Part shown: piece after piece, positions 1-8,727 of the stretch
Position numbering within the stretch: the first letter of the stretch is position 1
Layout of the letters: every line of letters starts with the position of its first letter
DNA from: Hoeflea_A sp965249925
GTDB taxonomy: Bacteria > Pseudomonadota > Alphaproteobacteria > Rhizobiales > Rhizobiaceae
Assembly: GCA_965249925.1 (NCBI GenBank)
Contig: OZ252260.1
Span: 3,286,001 to 3,350,000, forward strand
DNA: 64,000 bases
Direction: 5' to 3'
The notes under the pieces: model-generated
What the model saw: only the letters and a program-made list of their open reading frames with translations
Database searches by the model: none
What the model was told of the DNA's origin: nothing
Position numbers and translations under genes: made by a program

Positions 1-3000
1 TTCCTGAAAGCCCGACGTGTGCTCGTTGATCCGGAATTCCTCGGTCAAGGCAAAGGACCCATCCGGGTTGGGTGTACCGATGCGCGCCGAGATCCCGCTC
101 AGATGGTCGTCACCGTCGGTCGGATTTCGGGTATGGAACGCGAACAGGACGCGCCCGTCGTCGAGCGGCGTGATTTTCGGCCAGAGTTGATCGCTTTCGG
201 TGTGTTCGTTGACGAGGAACTCGTCGGCGAATGTGATCGATCCGTCCGGATTGACGATTCCAGTCCGTGCCGAGATACTGACCGGCCAAATCTCGAACCG
301 GCCGCTGTCATCGCCGTTCGTCGGATCCTCGGTGGAGAATGCAAAAAGCACCCGTCCGTCATCGAGCACGAGGACTTCCGAAAAACGCTGCTGTCCCTCG
401 ATGTGCTGATTGACGCGGATTTCCTCGCCGAACGTCATGCTCCCGTCCGGATTGACCGTTCCGACCCGGGCCGCGACGCTCTCCCGCAGGTTGTCGCCGT
501 CGGTGATGTCCGTCGTCTGGAATGTGAACAGCACGCGGCCGTCGTCCAGCAGGGTCATTTCCGGTGCGCTCTGGTTTTCCGCGATATGCTCGTTGACGCG
601 GAATTCGTCGGTGAAGATCACCGAACCGTCGGGTTGCGGCGTGCCGATGCGCGCCGCGACGCTGCCTCCCACCAGGCCGCTGGAACCGCTGTCGTCGCCG
701 TCGGTCGGGTCGCGTGTCGTGAACAGGAACACGACGCGGCCATCCGGCAATTGCAATGCTTTAGGGGATGCCTGGGTGCCGTCCGTGTGCTCGTTGACCC
801 GAAACTCACTGCCGAAGGTGATCGTCCCGTTACCGTTCACCGTGCCGATGCGGCCTGCGATACCGTAGCTGCTTGCGTCCCCGTCGGTCGGATCTTCGGT
901 CACAAACGTGAACAGCGCCCGACCGTCGGCAAGCGGCGTCACCTGCGGCGCCCGCTGTTCGTCGATCGTGTGCTGATTGACCCGCAGTTCGTCTGCGAAG
1001 GTGATGGAACCGTCGGCGTTCACCGTCCCGACCCGGGCACCGATCCCCGACGTACTGGCGTCGCCGTCGGTCGGGTCGGCCGTTTTGAACACGAACACCA
1101 CCCGGCCGTCGTTCAACTGTGCGAGCTGGGGTTCGTTCTGCGCACCGGTGATGTGTTCGTTGATTCGAAACTCGTCACCAAGACGAACCACCGGATCCCG
1201 AACGGAGAGGGTGACGTCCGTCGTCGATTCGCTGCCATTGGCAATGGTGTAAGTAAAGGTGTCGTTGCCGGTGAATCCCGGATCGGGCGTGTAGGTAAAC
1301 AGGCCGGTATTCGGGTCGAACACGAGCCCGCCATTGGCGGGGTCTGAGAAGCTGACGCCGGTTGCCAAGTCGATTCCGGTGCCCAAGCTGTCATTGGCGA
1401 GGGCATCGAGCTCGAGCGGCGTTTCCTCGACGACAAAAAACGCGTCGGGCACCGCGAGGGGCGCCAGTGCGCCGATGAAGTCGATCGTGACTGTCACCGC
1501 GCCCGTATCGAAATCGTCGACGAAGGTGACCTGATCGCCGAGCGCAAGGCCATCGACGACCGCGAGATCCTGGAACGGCTGCCCGGCGCCGTTGCCGATG
1601 GGACCGTCGGGATCGAACTGCAAGATCGTCTGGCCGTTGACGATGTCGAAGCGCAGATGGTTGCCGGCATTGGCGTCGGTCAGCGTGATGTCCGGAAACA
1701 ACGGGCTGACGTCGATTCTGTCTTCGGTCGGATTGAAGTCGAGGATGGTGTCGACCGCGCCGGGATCGCCAAGCACGAACGTGTCGGGACCGCCCCGGCC
1801 GCGCAGCAGATCCTGTCCGGGGCCACCGTCCAGTCGTTCGCCGCCGGCGCTGCCGAGGAGGAGATCCTTACCACCGGCACCCAGCAGCGTCTGGTCCGAG
1901 CCAATCGCAACGAGCGTTTCATCTTCGTCCGTGCCGTTGCCGTCGAGCGTGAGCAGGCGGGCGGCGATGCTACTGACGCTGTCGTCGCCATTGTCGTCGG
2001 CATAGGTGTCGAAAGTGATCAAGACCCGGCCGTCGGCAAGCTGCTGGACCTGCGGGTGGTCCTGCAGCCCGGTGATGTGTTCGTTGACCCGGAACTCCTC
2101 GCTGAAGGTGATCGTGTCGTCGGCTTCGACCGTGCCGATTCTGGCGGCAATTCCGTTTGAATCGTCGTCGCCGTCGGTGGAGTCGTAGGTCCGGAACAGG
2201 AACAGCACGCGGCCATCGGCCAGCTGTGTAACCACCACCTTGTCCTGGAAACTGTCGATGTGTTCATTGACGCGGAATTCATCGCCGAAGGTGATGGACC
2301 CGTCGGCCTCGACGGTGCCGATGCGCGCGGCAATGTTGCTGAGCCGGTCGTCGCCATCGGTCTGGTCCCAGCTCTCGAAGGTGAACAGCACACGGCCATC
2401 GGCCAGTTGCACGACTTCGGGCCATTCCTGCTGGTAGACGATGTGTTCGTTGACCCGGATCTCATCGGAGAAGGTGACGGTCCCGTCCGGATTGACCGTC
2501 CCGACGCGCGCGGCGATGCCTGAGATGCTGTCGTCGCCATCGGTGGCGTCGCTAGTCTGGAACGTGAACAGCACCCGACCGTCCGCCAGTTCGATGACCC
2601 GCGATTCCAGCTGACTGAACGTCGTGTGCTCGTTGACCCGGAATTCCTCTCCGAACGACATCGATCCGTCCGGATTGACCGTTCCGACGCGCCCGGCAAT
2701 ACTGCCGAACGGGTCGCCGTCCGTCCCGTCGGACGTTTCGAAGGTGAACATCACCCGCCCGTCGGAGAGCACGGCCACATGCGGTTCGTCCTGGGTGAGG
2801 GAGGTGTGTTCGTTGACCCGGAATTCCGCCGCAAAGGTAATCGTTCCATCCGGATTGACGGTGCCGATCCGCGCCGCGACCGACGCGTCGCCATCGCCGT
2901 CGGTCGGATCGTTCGTGTCGTAGGTGAACAAAACCCGTCCGTCGGCAAGCTGCGCGACCTGCGGCCGGTTCTGGATGCCGGCGGTATGCTCGTTGACGCG

Positions 3001-3318
3001 GACTTCATCGCTGAACGTGATCGTGCCGTCGGCATTGGGCGTGCCGACCCGCGCGGCAATGCCGCTCGGACCGAAGACGTCGCCGTTGTCGTCGCCCTCG
3101 GCCGGATCGCGGGTCCGGAAGGTAAACAGCAGGCGCCCATCCGCCAGCTGGACGACCTGCGGGTAATCCTGGGTGCTGTCGATGTGCTCGTTCACCCGGA
3201 GTTCGTCACCAAGCCTCGCTACGGGATACTGGACCGTGATCCCGTCACCGAGGACGATCATTTGCGTATCGTCTGTCAGCGCGTTGACGTTGAACTGGCC
3301 ACCGACTTTTTCTAGCAT
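1..3318 (-). CDS. Giant VNEH-repeat protein with an internal RTX module (C-terminus outside the window)
   Basis: The reading frame is open for 1106 codons from an ATG preceded by AGGAGG, with no stop before the left edge. After about 40 residues, seven tandem units of about 57-66 residues follow; each has a core like RVNEH..Q..P.V..LADGRVLFTF.T.DPTDGD and then IAARIGTVNPDGTITF. A glycine/aspartate-rich RTX calcium-binding module comes next (LDGGPGQDLLRGRGGPDTF, roughly 1780-1960), with a serralysin-type segment (DTILDFNPTEDRIDVSPLF). A cadherin/Ig-like segment (FTYTPDPGFTGNDTFTYTI, roughly 1200-1440) leads into at least seven more VNEH units down to base 1. No N-terminal signal peptide is visible, which fits type I secretion with a C-terminal signal, but that end is not seen. 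Role inferred: secreted or surface adhesin-like protein. The repeat core resembles a beta-propeller or beta-strand repeat; I cannot name the family. Confidence 0.85.
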   Translation of the reverse strand, partial: MLEKVGGQFNVNALTDDTQMIVLGDGITVQYPVARLGDELRVNEHIDSTQDYPQVVQLADGRLLFTFRTRDPAEGDDNGDVFGPSGIAARVGTPNADGTITFSDEVRVNEHTAGIQNRPQVAQLADGRVLFTYDTNDPTDGDGDASVAARIGTVNPDGTITFAAEFRVNEHTSLTQDEPHVAVLSDGRVMFTFETSDGTDGDPFGSIAGRVGTVNPDGSMSFGEEFRVNEHTTFSQLESRVIELADGRVLFTFQTSDATDGDDSISGIAARVGTVNPDGTVTFSDEIRVNEHIVYQQEWPEVVQLADGRVLFTFESWDQTDGDDRLSNIAARIGTVEADGSITFGDEFRVNEHIDSFQDKVVVTQLADGRVLFLFRTYDSTDGDDDSNGIAARIGTVEADDTITFSEEFRVNEHITGLQDHPQVQQLADGRVLITFDTYADDNGDDSVSSIAARLLTLDGNGTDEDETLVAIGSDQTLLGAGGKDLLLGSAGGERLDGGPGQDLLRGRGGPDTFVLGDPGAVDTILDFNPTEDRIDVSPLFPDITLTDANAGNHLRFDIVNGQTILQFDPDGPIGNGAGQPFQDLAVVDGLALGDQVTFVDDFDTGAVTVTIDFIGALAPLAVPDAFFVVEETPLELDALANDSLGTGIDLATGVSFSDPANGGLVFDPNTGLFTYTPDPGFTGNDTFTYTIANGSESTTDVTLSVRDPVVRLGDEFRINEHITGAQNEPQLAQLNDGRVVFVFKTADPTDGDASTSGIGARVGTVNADGSITFADELRVNQHTIDEQRAPQVTPLADGRALFTFVTEDPTDGDASSYGIAGRIGTVNGNGTITFGSEFRVNEHTDGTQASPKALQLPDGRVVFLFTTRDPTDGDDSGSSGLVGGSVAARIGTPQPDGSVIFTDEFRVNEHIAENQSAPEMTLLDDGRVLFTFQTTDITDGDNLRESVAARVGTVNPDGSMTFGEEIRVNQHIEGQQRFSEVLVLDDGRVLFAFSTEDPTNGDDSGRFEIWPVSISARTGIVNPDGSITFADEFLVNEHTESDQLWPKITPLDDGRVLFAFHTRNPTDGDDHLSGISARIGTPNPDGSFALTEEFRINEHTSGFQE

Positions 3319-3656
3319 TAGGCGTTCCTCCTGGTGGCAGTCGGCCTGTTCGACCGTGTTCGGGTCGAACCCGCTTTACGAGTATTGTCTGCGGCACCAC
3401 CTTCAAATGCGTCTTTGGCCATCGATATCTCTCAATATCTTTAAGTATCCATCGGACTATGATGCGCTTCGGTGGAGCCTTGTATCCATTTTTGGTAATA
3501 CTAAACGCCAGCGTATTTCGGTCTACTGTCGAAACCCGCAATTGCCGCCGTTTTTGAACTGTTTCTTGTTCGAAGTCCCGCGTGGCGCGTAGATCGTTAT
3601 TGTGCCACGATGTCCGCGTCGGCTCTGATGGCGATCTGAGGCGAGCCGCGGCCGCA
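3319..3656. other. Intergenic stretch upstream of the repeat protein
   Basis: No convincing coding frame. The part nearest 3319 holds the AGGAGG ribosome site of the repeat protein (about 3324-3332). The middle, around 3420-3500, is AT-richer than its surroundings and probably carries the promoter. I saw no strong hairpin or repeat. Confidence 0.4.
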
Positions 3657-3887
3657 TCAGATCAGTCCGAGCCGCACCGCCTTGACGACAGTCTCTACCC
3701 GCGTCCTGCAGCCGAGTTTGAGGCGCGCCTGAGCGACATGATGTTGTATGGTGCGCTCGGTAATAGCTAACGCCGCCGCCGTATCGCGCTGAGTCGCGCC
3801 GCCGGCAAGGAAAGACAGCACCTCGCGCTCGCGCTCCGATAGCGCCGGGTCCATGTCCCGTTCAACGGATTGCCTGAATTCAACCAT
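3657..3887 (-). CDS. Small LuxR-type HTH protein (DNA-binding domain only)
   Basis: The protein has 76 residues, almost all one GerE/LuxR C-terminal helix-turn-helix: LSEREREVLSFLAGGATQRDTAAALAITERTIQHH and then RLKLGCRTRVETV. Most LuxR regulators carry an N-terminal receiver or ligand domain of 120 residues or more. Here an in-frame stop lies about 75 nt upstream of the ATG and there is no other ATG in between, so no sensor domain can be added in this frame. It could be a stand-alone DNA-binding protein or the surviving 3' part of a longer regulator. It reads away from the TetR gene across an AT-rich spacer. The ribosome site is weak. Confidence 0.7.
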   Translation of the reverse strand: MVEFRQSVERDMDPALSEREREVLSFLAGGATQRDTAAALAITERTIQHHVAQARLKLGCRTRVETVVKAVRLGLI

Positions 3888-4214
3888 GCTCGACCGCGTC
3901 CTACAGCTGTTGCAATTAGGAGGTGCAGTCGCCCCATGATATTCTCCGGAGGAATCAATCTTCGGTCAATCATTTATTTTTATTTTCAGTTTGAAAATAT
4001 ACAGAAAGATAGGGAAGCCTTTTTCTGACAAGTCGACGGTCGGAATAGCTTGATTCTAAACGGTAAAACGGGTTATTGGTAAATAAGGGTCAACCTACGG
4101 CTGAGCACGGATCCGCCATGCAGGCCGGTTTAGGCCTTTCAAAAACGTATTTTTTTTTACAACTTGCCATAACGCACTTGCGTAAGTGCCGCAGCGCGGC
4201 CAAAACCGAACGCT
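3888..4214. other. AT-rich divergent promoter region between the LuxR-like and TetR genes
   Basis: This stretch has no convincing gene and is clearly AT-richer than the genes around it, with a run of nine T at about 4150-4158. It must hold the promoters of both divergent regulators. Near the TetR start it contains an inverted repeat, listed separately. Confidence 0.45.
4174..4189. promoter_or_regulatory. Candidate TetR operator (GCACTT-GCGT-AAGTGC)
   Basis: A 6-bp inverted repeat with a 4-bp spacer ends 25 nt before the ATG of the TetR-family gene. TetR regulators commonly bind such palindromes to repress themselves. The sequence and position are seen; the function is inferred. Confidence 0.4.
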
Positions 4215-4826
4215 ATGGCGAAGAAAATCAGCGACATCCGCAGGCCGGAAATCGTCCAGGCGCTCTATCAGGCCATCCAGACCCACGGCATTCGCCTGCC
4301 GGGCTATGACCAGATCGCCAGTGAAGGCGACATGTCGCGGCAACTGGTGCGCCATTACTTTGCCGAGATCGACGATATCGCGGTCGCGCTATGCGATGCG
4401 CTGGCCGATAGCTATCGGGACTGCCTGATGCGCGGCATCATCGCCGCCGACGATAGCCGGCGGCTCAGTGTGTTCCTCGACTTCTATTTCAACTTCCTGT
4501 CCGACAAGGGGCTGCCGAAACCCGCCGACGACACGGTCTACGACGCCCTGTTCGCCATGGCCGGGACCAATGCGCGGGTGCGTGAGAACCTCAACGGCCA
4601 GTATAGCCTGCTGCAGATGACACTCGCCCACGAGATCCAGATCAGCTATCCCGACCTGGATCAGAACGGCTGTCGCGAACTGGGCTATCTGATCGTCATC
4701 ATCATGTACGGGCACTGGAAGATGGTCGCCACGCTCGGTTTCAGCGACGAGTACAACAGGGTGTCCAGGCAGGCGCTGGACCGGTTGATCGCCTCCTATG
4801 TCGCTTCCTATGAGCCGCCGCACTGA
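4215..4826 (+). CDS. TetR/AcrR family transcriptional regulator
   Basis: The protein has 203 residues, a normal length for TetR. The N-terminal 55 residues form the DNA-binding domain: the recognition region reads DQIASEGDMSRQLVRHYFAEIDDI, matching the TetR pattern in which a helix-turn-helix is followed by a Tyr-Phe pair and an acidic residue. The rest is the helical ligand-binding and dimerisation domain, with a C-terminal part (YLIVIIMYGHWKM) reminiscent of BetI-like members. The ligand is unknown. No good Shine-Dalgarno is visible. The flanking palindrome at 4174-4189 suggests autoregulation. A Crp/Fnr gene follows in the same direction after about 115 nt. Confidence 0.85.
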   Translation: MAKKISDIRRPEIVQALYQAIQTHGIRLPGYDQIASEGDMSRQLVRHYFAEIDDIAVALCDALADSYRDCLMRGIIAADDSRRLSVFLDFYFNFLSDKGLPKPADDTVYDALFAMAGTNARVRENLNGQYSLLQMTLAHEIQISYPDLDQNGCRELGYLIVIIMYGHWKMVATLGFSDEYNRVSRQALDRLIASYVASYEPPH

Positions 4827-4941
4827 CCCTCCGCCGGGTGATTGGGACAAATGCCTGGGCTTTTGCCGTTCACAACAACCGGGGTGGTCGACTATGGTTG
4901 TCCCGATTTCCATGTTCTTGTGAAAGGCATCGGCGGCCGAA

Positions 4942-5598
4942 ATGTCGTGGATTGAACAGTTTTCGGGACTCAGTCAGCTGGAAGAACCGGTCCGCCGCAA
5001 GCTGGTGGAGCGCAGCCGTATCATTCAGGTGCCGAAGGACACGGTGGTTTTCGGTCCCGGCAAGGCACCGGACAATCTGTTGCTGCTCCTGGACGGATCG
5101 CTGCGTGTGCAGCAGGTCTCCGAGAGTGGACGCGAAATTGTGCTCTACCGCGTGCATGCCGGGGAAAGCTGCGTGCTCACAACCGCTTGCCTGCTCGCCT
5201 ACGAGGAATACAGCGCCGAGGGCGTGACCGAGACCGAGGTTGAGGCGGTGGCCATTCCGAAATCGGTGTTCGACGAACTGATGGCCGGTTCGAAAGAGTT
5301 CCGCCGCTTCGTCTTCACCGCCTATTCGCGCCGTATCACCGACCTGTTCATGGTGATCGAGGAGGTGGCCTTCCGCCGCGTCGATATCCGTCTTGCACAG
5401 AAACTGCTGGATCTCGCCGGCGAAGACAGCCGGCTACAGGCCACCCATCAGCAACTCGCCACCGAACTGGGGACTGCTCGCGAGGTGGTCTCCAGGCTGC
5501 TGCAGGAATTCCAGCGGCGCGGCTGGGTCACCCTGTCGCGCGGCTCCGTCGATCTGACCGACAAAGCCGGCCTGCGCACGCTTGCAGAATCTGATTAG
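4942..5598 (+). CDS. Crp/Fnr family transcriptional regulator
   Basis: The protein has 218 residues. Residues 1-140 form a cyclic-nucleotide-binding-like beta-roll (APDNLLLLLDGSLRVQQVSESGREIVLYRVHAGESCVL). Residues 145-218 hold a Crp-type winged helix with recognition part LATELGTAREVVSRLLQEFQ and the usual wing GWVTLSRGSVDLTD. It lacks an N-terminal four-cysteine cluster, so it is not a classical oxygen-sensing FNR. Its two central cysteines (GESC and TTAC) could be redox active; that is speculation. It ends only 13 nt from the convergently read sulfatase, so its targets cannot be deduced from position. Crp/Fnr proteins of this kind often control sulfide or nitric-oxide responses in alphaproteobacteria. 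Confidence 0.85.
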   Translation: MSWIEQFSGLSQLEEPVRRKLVERSRIIQVPKDTVVFGPGKAPDNLLLLLDGSLRVQQVSESGREIVLYRVHAGESCVLTTACLLAYEEYSAEGVTETEVEAVAIPKSVFDELMAGSKEFRRFVFTAYSRRITDLFMVIEEVAFRRVDIRLAQKLLDLAGEDSRLQATHQQLATELGTAREVVSRLLQEFQRRGWVTLSRGSVDLTDKAGLRTLAESD

Positions 5599-5611
5599 CC
5601 AGGCTCTGACC

Positions 5612-7135
5612 TCAGGCCATGCCCACCGGTTGCCTGTTGGGCAGCATATCGTCGGGCCGCGACTGCAGATAGGCGTCAAGCCGGCTGCGCAGTTGCGCAT
5701 AGACCGGATCGTCGAAACGGTTGGTCAGTTCGTCCGGATCGTCCGTCAGATCGTAGAGCTCGCCGGCGCCGGACTGCAGGTCGACGGTCATTTTATGGCG
5801 TTCGGTGCGCACGGTCCTGAGCGACAGGGCCACGCCGGCGCGCTGCGCCAGCAGTTCCCATTCATTCAGCGCGAAATCGCGACTGCCCGTGCCGGCGATC
5901 AGCGGCCACAGGCTGCTGCCGTGCTGCGTCTGCAGCGGCGCCGCATGGCCGAGCTCGAAGAGCGTCGGCCCGATATCGAGCGTCGAGACCGGCGCCGCCA
6001 CCACCTCGCCGGCCGGCACAGCCGGCCCGCGCACGATCAGCGGCACCCGCAGCAAGCCCTCATAGTGCATCGGTCCCTTGAGGATCAGGCCATGGTCGCC
6101 GAGCCAGTCGCCGTGGTCGGAGAAATAGATCACATAGGTGTTTTCGGCGAGCCCGGTTTCCTGCAGCGCGATCAAGAGCCGCCCCAGGTTGTGGTCGATA
6201 AGCGCGATCTGTCCGTAGGTGTTGGCGATGATCTCGCGCAGCTGCTCGTCGCCCTGTTCGGCGATGCGGCTGTAGCTTTTGCGGATTTCGGCGGATTCGG
6301 CGCTGCCCCCCGGTTCCCGAGTCAGAACCGCCTCGTGCCACCAGGGTCGGCCCTCGAAATGCCGTTTCCGATGCGCCGGCAGGTCGACGTCGGCCGGATC
6401 GTGCAGGTGCGACCAGGGTTCGGGGCAGTCGAACGGGTGGTGCGGATCGGGGAAGCTCACCCAGGCGCAGAACGGGTCGTCCCGGTCGGCCTGCTTCAGC
6501 CAGTCGATCGCCCGATCGGCGGTCCAGGTGGAATTGTGCCAGGCGACGGGCAGCCGCGAATGCCAGGTCTGGGCCGCGCCCTTCGTGTCGCCGGCATTCT
6601 CCCGGTAAAGCGCATTCTTTTCGTCGCCGCGGCCGTCGGCATAGAACCAGCGTTCGTAGTGCTGGCCCTTCGGCGGCTTTTCCGGCAGGAACCAGTTGTG
6701 GCCCACCAGCATCAGCTCGACGCGGTCAAACCCCATATAGGGACCGTACCAGTCCGCCGGATAGCGATCGGAGGAGGCCAGGCATTCCGGCGTGCCGGTG
6801 GGTTCGAAGGTGTGATAGGTGGAAAAATGCGCCTTGCCGAAGAACGCCGTGTTGTAGCCGCCGGCCGACAGCGCGCCGGCAAAGCCCTTTTCGCCGATGG
6901 CCGGGTCGAGGTCGATGCCGTTGTCGTGCACGCCGTGGCTGCGGGGCAGCAGACCGGTGAGGATCGAGGCACGGGCCGGCTGGCACACGACGCAGGGCGT
7001 GATGCAGGACGCGAACCGCGTTCCGTCGGCCGCCAGCCGGTCGAGATGCGGTGTCTTGATCGCCCGGCCCTCGAAGCCGCAGCAGTCGGCCCGCTGCTGG
7101 TCAGCGGACACGAGCAGGAAGTTGGGTCGGCTCAT
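5612..7135 (-). CDS. Sulfatase (formylglycine-dependent arylsulfatase/choline-sulfatase superfamily)
   Basis: The 507-residue protein begins MSRPNFLLVSADQQ, the usual start of a sulfatase with metal ligand Asp12. The maturation motif C-X-P-X-R is present as Cys51-Gln-Pro53-Ala-Arg55; Cys51 would be oxidised to formylglycine. The second metal-binding block is FSDHGDWLGDHGL, and a C-terminal tail typical of the family (ELYDLTDDPDELTN) follows. It should hydrolyse a sulfate (possibly phosphonate) ester; the substrate is unknown. No signal peptide is visible, so it is probably cytoplasmic. The ATG overlaps the stop of tctA as ATGA, so it is the last gene of a tctC-tctB-tctA-sulfatase operon. A formylglycine-generating enzyme is needed but not found in the window. 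Confidence 0.9.
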   Translation of the reverse strand: MSRPNFLLVSADQQRADCCGFEGRAIKTPHLDRLAADGTRFASCITPCVVCQPARASILTGLLPRSHGVHDNGIDLDPAIGEKGFAGALSAGGYNTAFFGKAHFSTYHTFEPTGTPECLASSDRYPADWYGPYMGFDRVELMLVGHNWFLPEKPPKGQHYERWFYADGRGDEKNALYRENAGDTKGAAQTWHSRLPVAWHNSTWTADRAIDWLKQADRDDPFCAWVSFPDPHHPFDCPEPWSHLHDPADVDLPAHRKRHFEGRPWWHEAVLTREPGGSAESAEIRKSYSRIAEQGDEQLREIIANTYGQIALIDHNLGRLLIALQETGLAENTYVIYFSDHGDWLGDHGLILKGPMHYEGLLRVPLIVRGPAVPAGEVVAAPVSTLDIGPTLFELGHAAPLQTQHGSSLWPLIAGTGSRDFALNEWELLAQRAGVALSLRTVRTERHKMTVDLQSGAGELYDLTDDPDELTNRFDDPVYAQLRSRLDAYLQSRPDDMLPNRQPVGMA

Positions 7136-8727
7136 GGGGTACCTTCTTTGGCTCTGCGGGCGGACACGGCGATCACCGCCAGGGTCATGATCATGAACAC
7201 CAGTGCCACCGGGTGGGTGAACAGGAAGAAATAGTCGCCTCCGGTGGCGGCGAAGGCCTGTCGCGCCGATTCCTCGAGACGTCCGCCAAGGATAAAGGCG
7301 ATGACGAACGGAAGCGGCGACATGCCGAGCACCCGCATGAAGTAGCCGAGAAAACCGAAGCCGAGGGCGAACCAGACCGCCTCCATGCGCGCTTCCTGCA
7401 CGTAGATCGCCGTCAACGTCAGCAGCAGGACCACCGGCAGCAGCACGTGTTTGGGAATTCGGGTCATGACCCCCATCGAGCGCATGAAAAGGCCGCCGAA
7501 GGTCCAGTTGACGATGTTGGCGACCATCATCGCGGTAAATAGGCCGAAGGCTACGACCAGCTCCGGATTGACCTGATCGGCGGTGAAGCGGAACACCGAG
7601 GGTCCGGGATTGAAGCCGCCGATGCTGTCGGCCGCCAGAATCAGGAACACGGCGGCCGCATTGCCTGGGATCCCCAGTGACAGGACGGGAATCAGATTGG
7701 CACCCGACACCGAGGAGTTGGCCGCTTCCGTCGCGGCGACGCCCTCGGGCGCGCCCTCGCCGAATTGCGGATCGCCCTCGCGCCGCCGTCTGGCGTAGCG
7801 GTGCCGGCCGACGCTGTAGCCGAGCGTCGCCGCAAGCGTCGACCCGATGCCCGGCAGCGCACCGATCATCGTGCCGATCGCGGCGGACTGGCCGATGAAC
7901 GGCAACAGCCGCCGGATATCGGCCCAGTGCAGGCGCTGATCGCCGGTCGACGTGACCTGCTGTGCGGTCCGGCCGCGCTGGCGTTTTTCCGTCCATAGAT
8001 CGTCGATGCTTTTGAACACCTCGCCGAGGATGAGCACGCCGAGGATCGCCGTGGCGATCGGGAAGCCCTGGCTGAGTTGCGGCAAATCGAGGCTGAGGCG
8101 CGGATAAAAATCCTCGCCGGTGCCGACATAGGCGGCCAGCAGGCCCAGACCCATGGAGATTAGGCCCTTACCCACCGAACGGCCGATGACCGAGGCGATG
8201 AAGGCGAGCGACAGGATCAGCAGCGCGGTTTTTTCCGGCAGGTCCAGGTAGCGTTCGACCAGGATGGCGAGGAACGGCGCGCACAGAATCAGCACGATGT
8301 CGGAGAACGTGTCGCCCGAAGCGGAGGAGAAATGGGCGACCCGCAGGGCCTTGCCGGCCCGGCCGTTGCGCGCCATCGGATGCCCGTCCAGGGTCGTCAT
8401 GTAGGCGTCGGGCGTGCCCGGCGTATTGAACAGAATGGCCGGAACCGCGCCGCCGATGGTCGCACCCTTCATGATGCCGATCAGGAAGCCCATGACCGGC
8501 AGCAGCGCGTCCGGAGTGAACCCGAAGATCGAGATCAGGATCGGTAGGGCGATGGCCATGGCGATCGGTCCGGCGAGGCCGGGCGTGGCGCCGACCGCGA
8601 TGCCGACCACGAAACCGGCGACGATCATCACCAGCGCCTCGGATATCGGCAGACCGAACAGGTTGAACATTTCCGGCCCGAGAAAGACCGACTGGACACC
8701 CATCACGATGTAGTCGAAGGCGTCCAT
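7132..8727 (-). CDS. tctA: Tripartite tricarboxylate transporter large permease (TctA family)
   Basis: The 531-residue polytopic inner-membrane protein has the TctA signatures VGIAVGATPGLAGPIAMAIALP near the N-terminus, GGAVPAILFNTPGTPDA, and the second repeat around ALPGIGSTLAATLGY and LSLGIPGNAAAVFLI. About 11-12 membrane segments are expected. It is the channel-forming part of a TTT system that takes up a carboxylate or similar anion caught by the TctC binding protein. I chose the ATG that overlaps the tctB stop as TGATG; a GTG one codon earlier is possible. It overlaps the sulfatase by 4 nt, which ties transport to desulfation. Confidence 0.93.
   Translation of the reverse strand: MDAFDYIVMGVQSVFLGPEMFNLFGLPISEALVMIVAGFVVGIAVGATPGLAGPIAMAIALPILISIFGFTPDALLPVMGFLIGIMKGATIGGAVPAILFNTPGTPDAYMTTLDGHPMARNGRAGKALRVAHFSSASGDTFSDIVLILCAPFLAILVERYLDLPEKTALLILSLAFIASVIGRSVGKGLISMGLGLLAAYVGTGEDFYPRLSLDLPQLSQGFPIATAILGVLILGEVFKSIDDLWTEKRQRGRTAQQVTSTGDQRLHWADIRRLLPFIGQSAAIGTMIGALPGIGSTLAATLGYSVGRHRYARRRREGDPQFGEGAPEGVAATEAANSSVSGANLIPVLSLGIPGNAAAVFLILAADSIGGFNPGPSVFRFTADQVNPELVVAFGLFTAMMVANIVNWTFGGLFMRSMGVMTRIPKHVLLPVVLLLTLTAIYVQEARMEAVWFALGFGFLGYFMRVLGMSPLPFVIAFILGGRLEESARQAFAATGGDYFFLFTHPVALVFMIMTLAVIAVSARRAKEGTP

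Noticed and set aside
19..1347. Long plus-strand open frame (442 codons) in the repeat-protein region
   Set aside because: It is the complement of the repeat protein; its periodicity is the mirror of the real repeats and it has no domain of its own.
5582..7234. Plus-strand open frame of 550 codons
   Set aside because: It is antisense to the sulfatase, which has its full catalytic motifs on the minus strand.
7136..7996. N-terminal extension of the sulfatase frame upstream of 7135
   Set aside because: This part is an arginine-rich shadow of tctA; the MSRPNFLLVSADQQ start with an ATGA overlap is the natural one.
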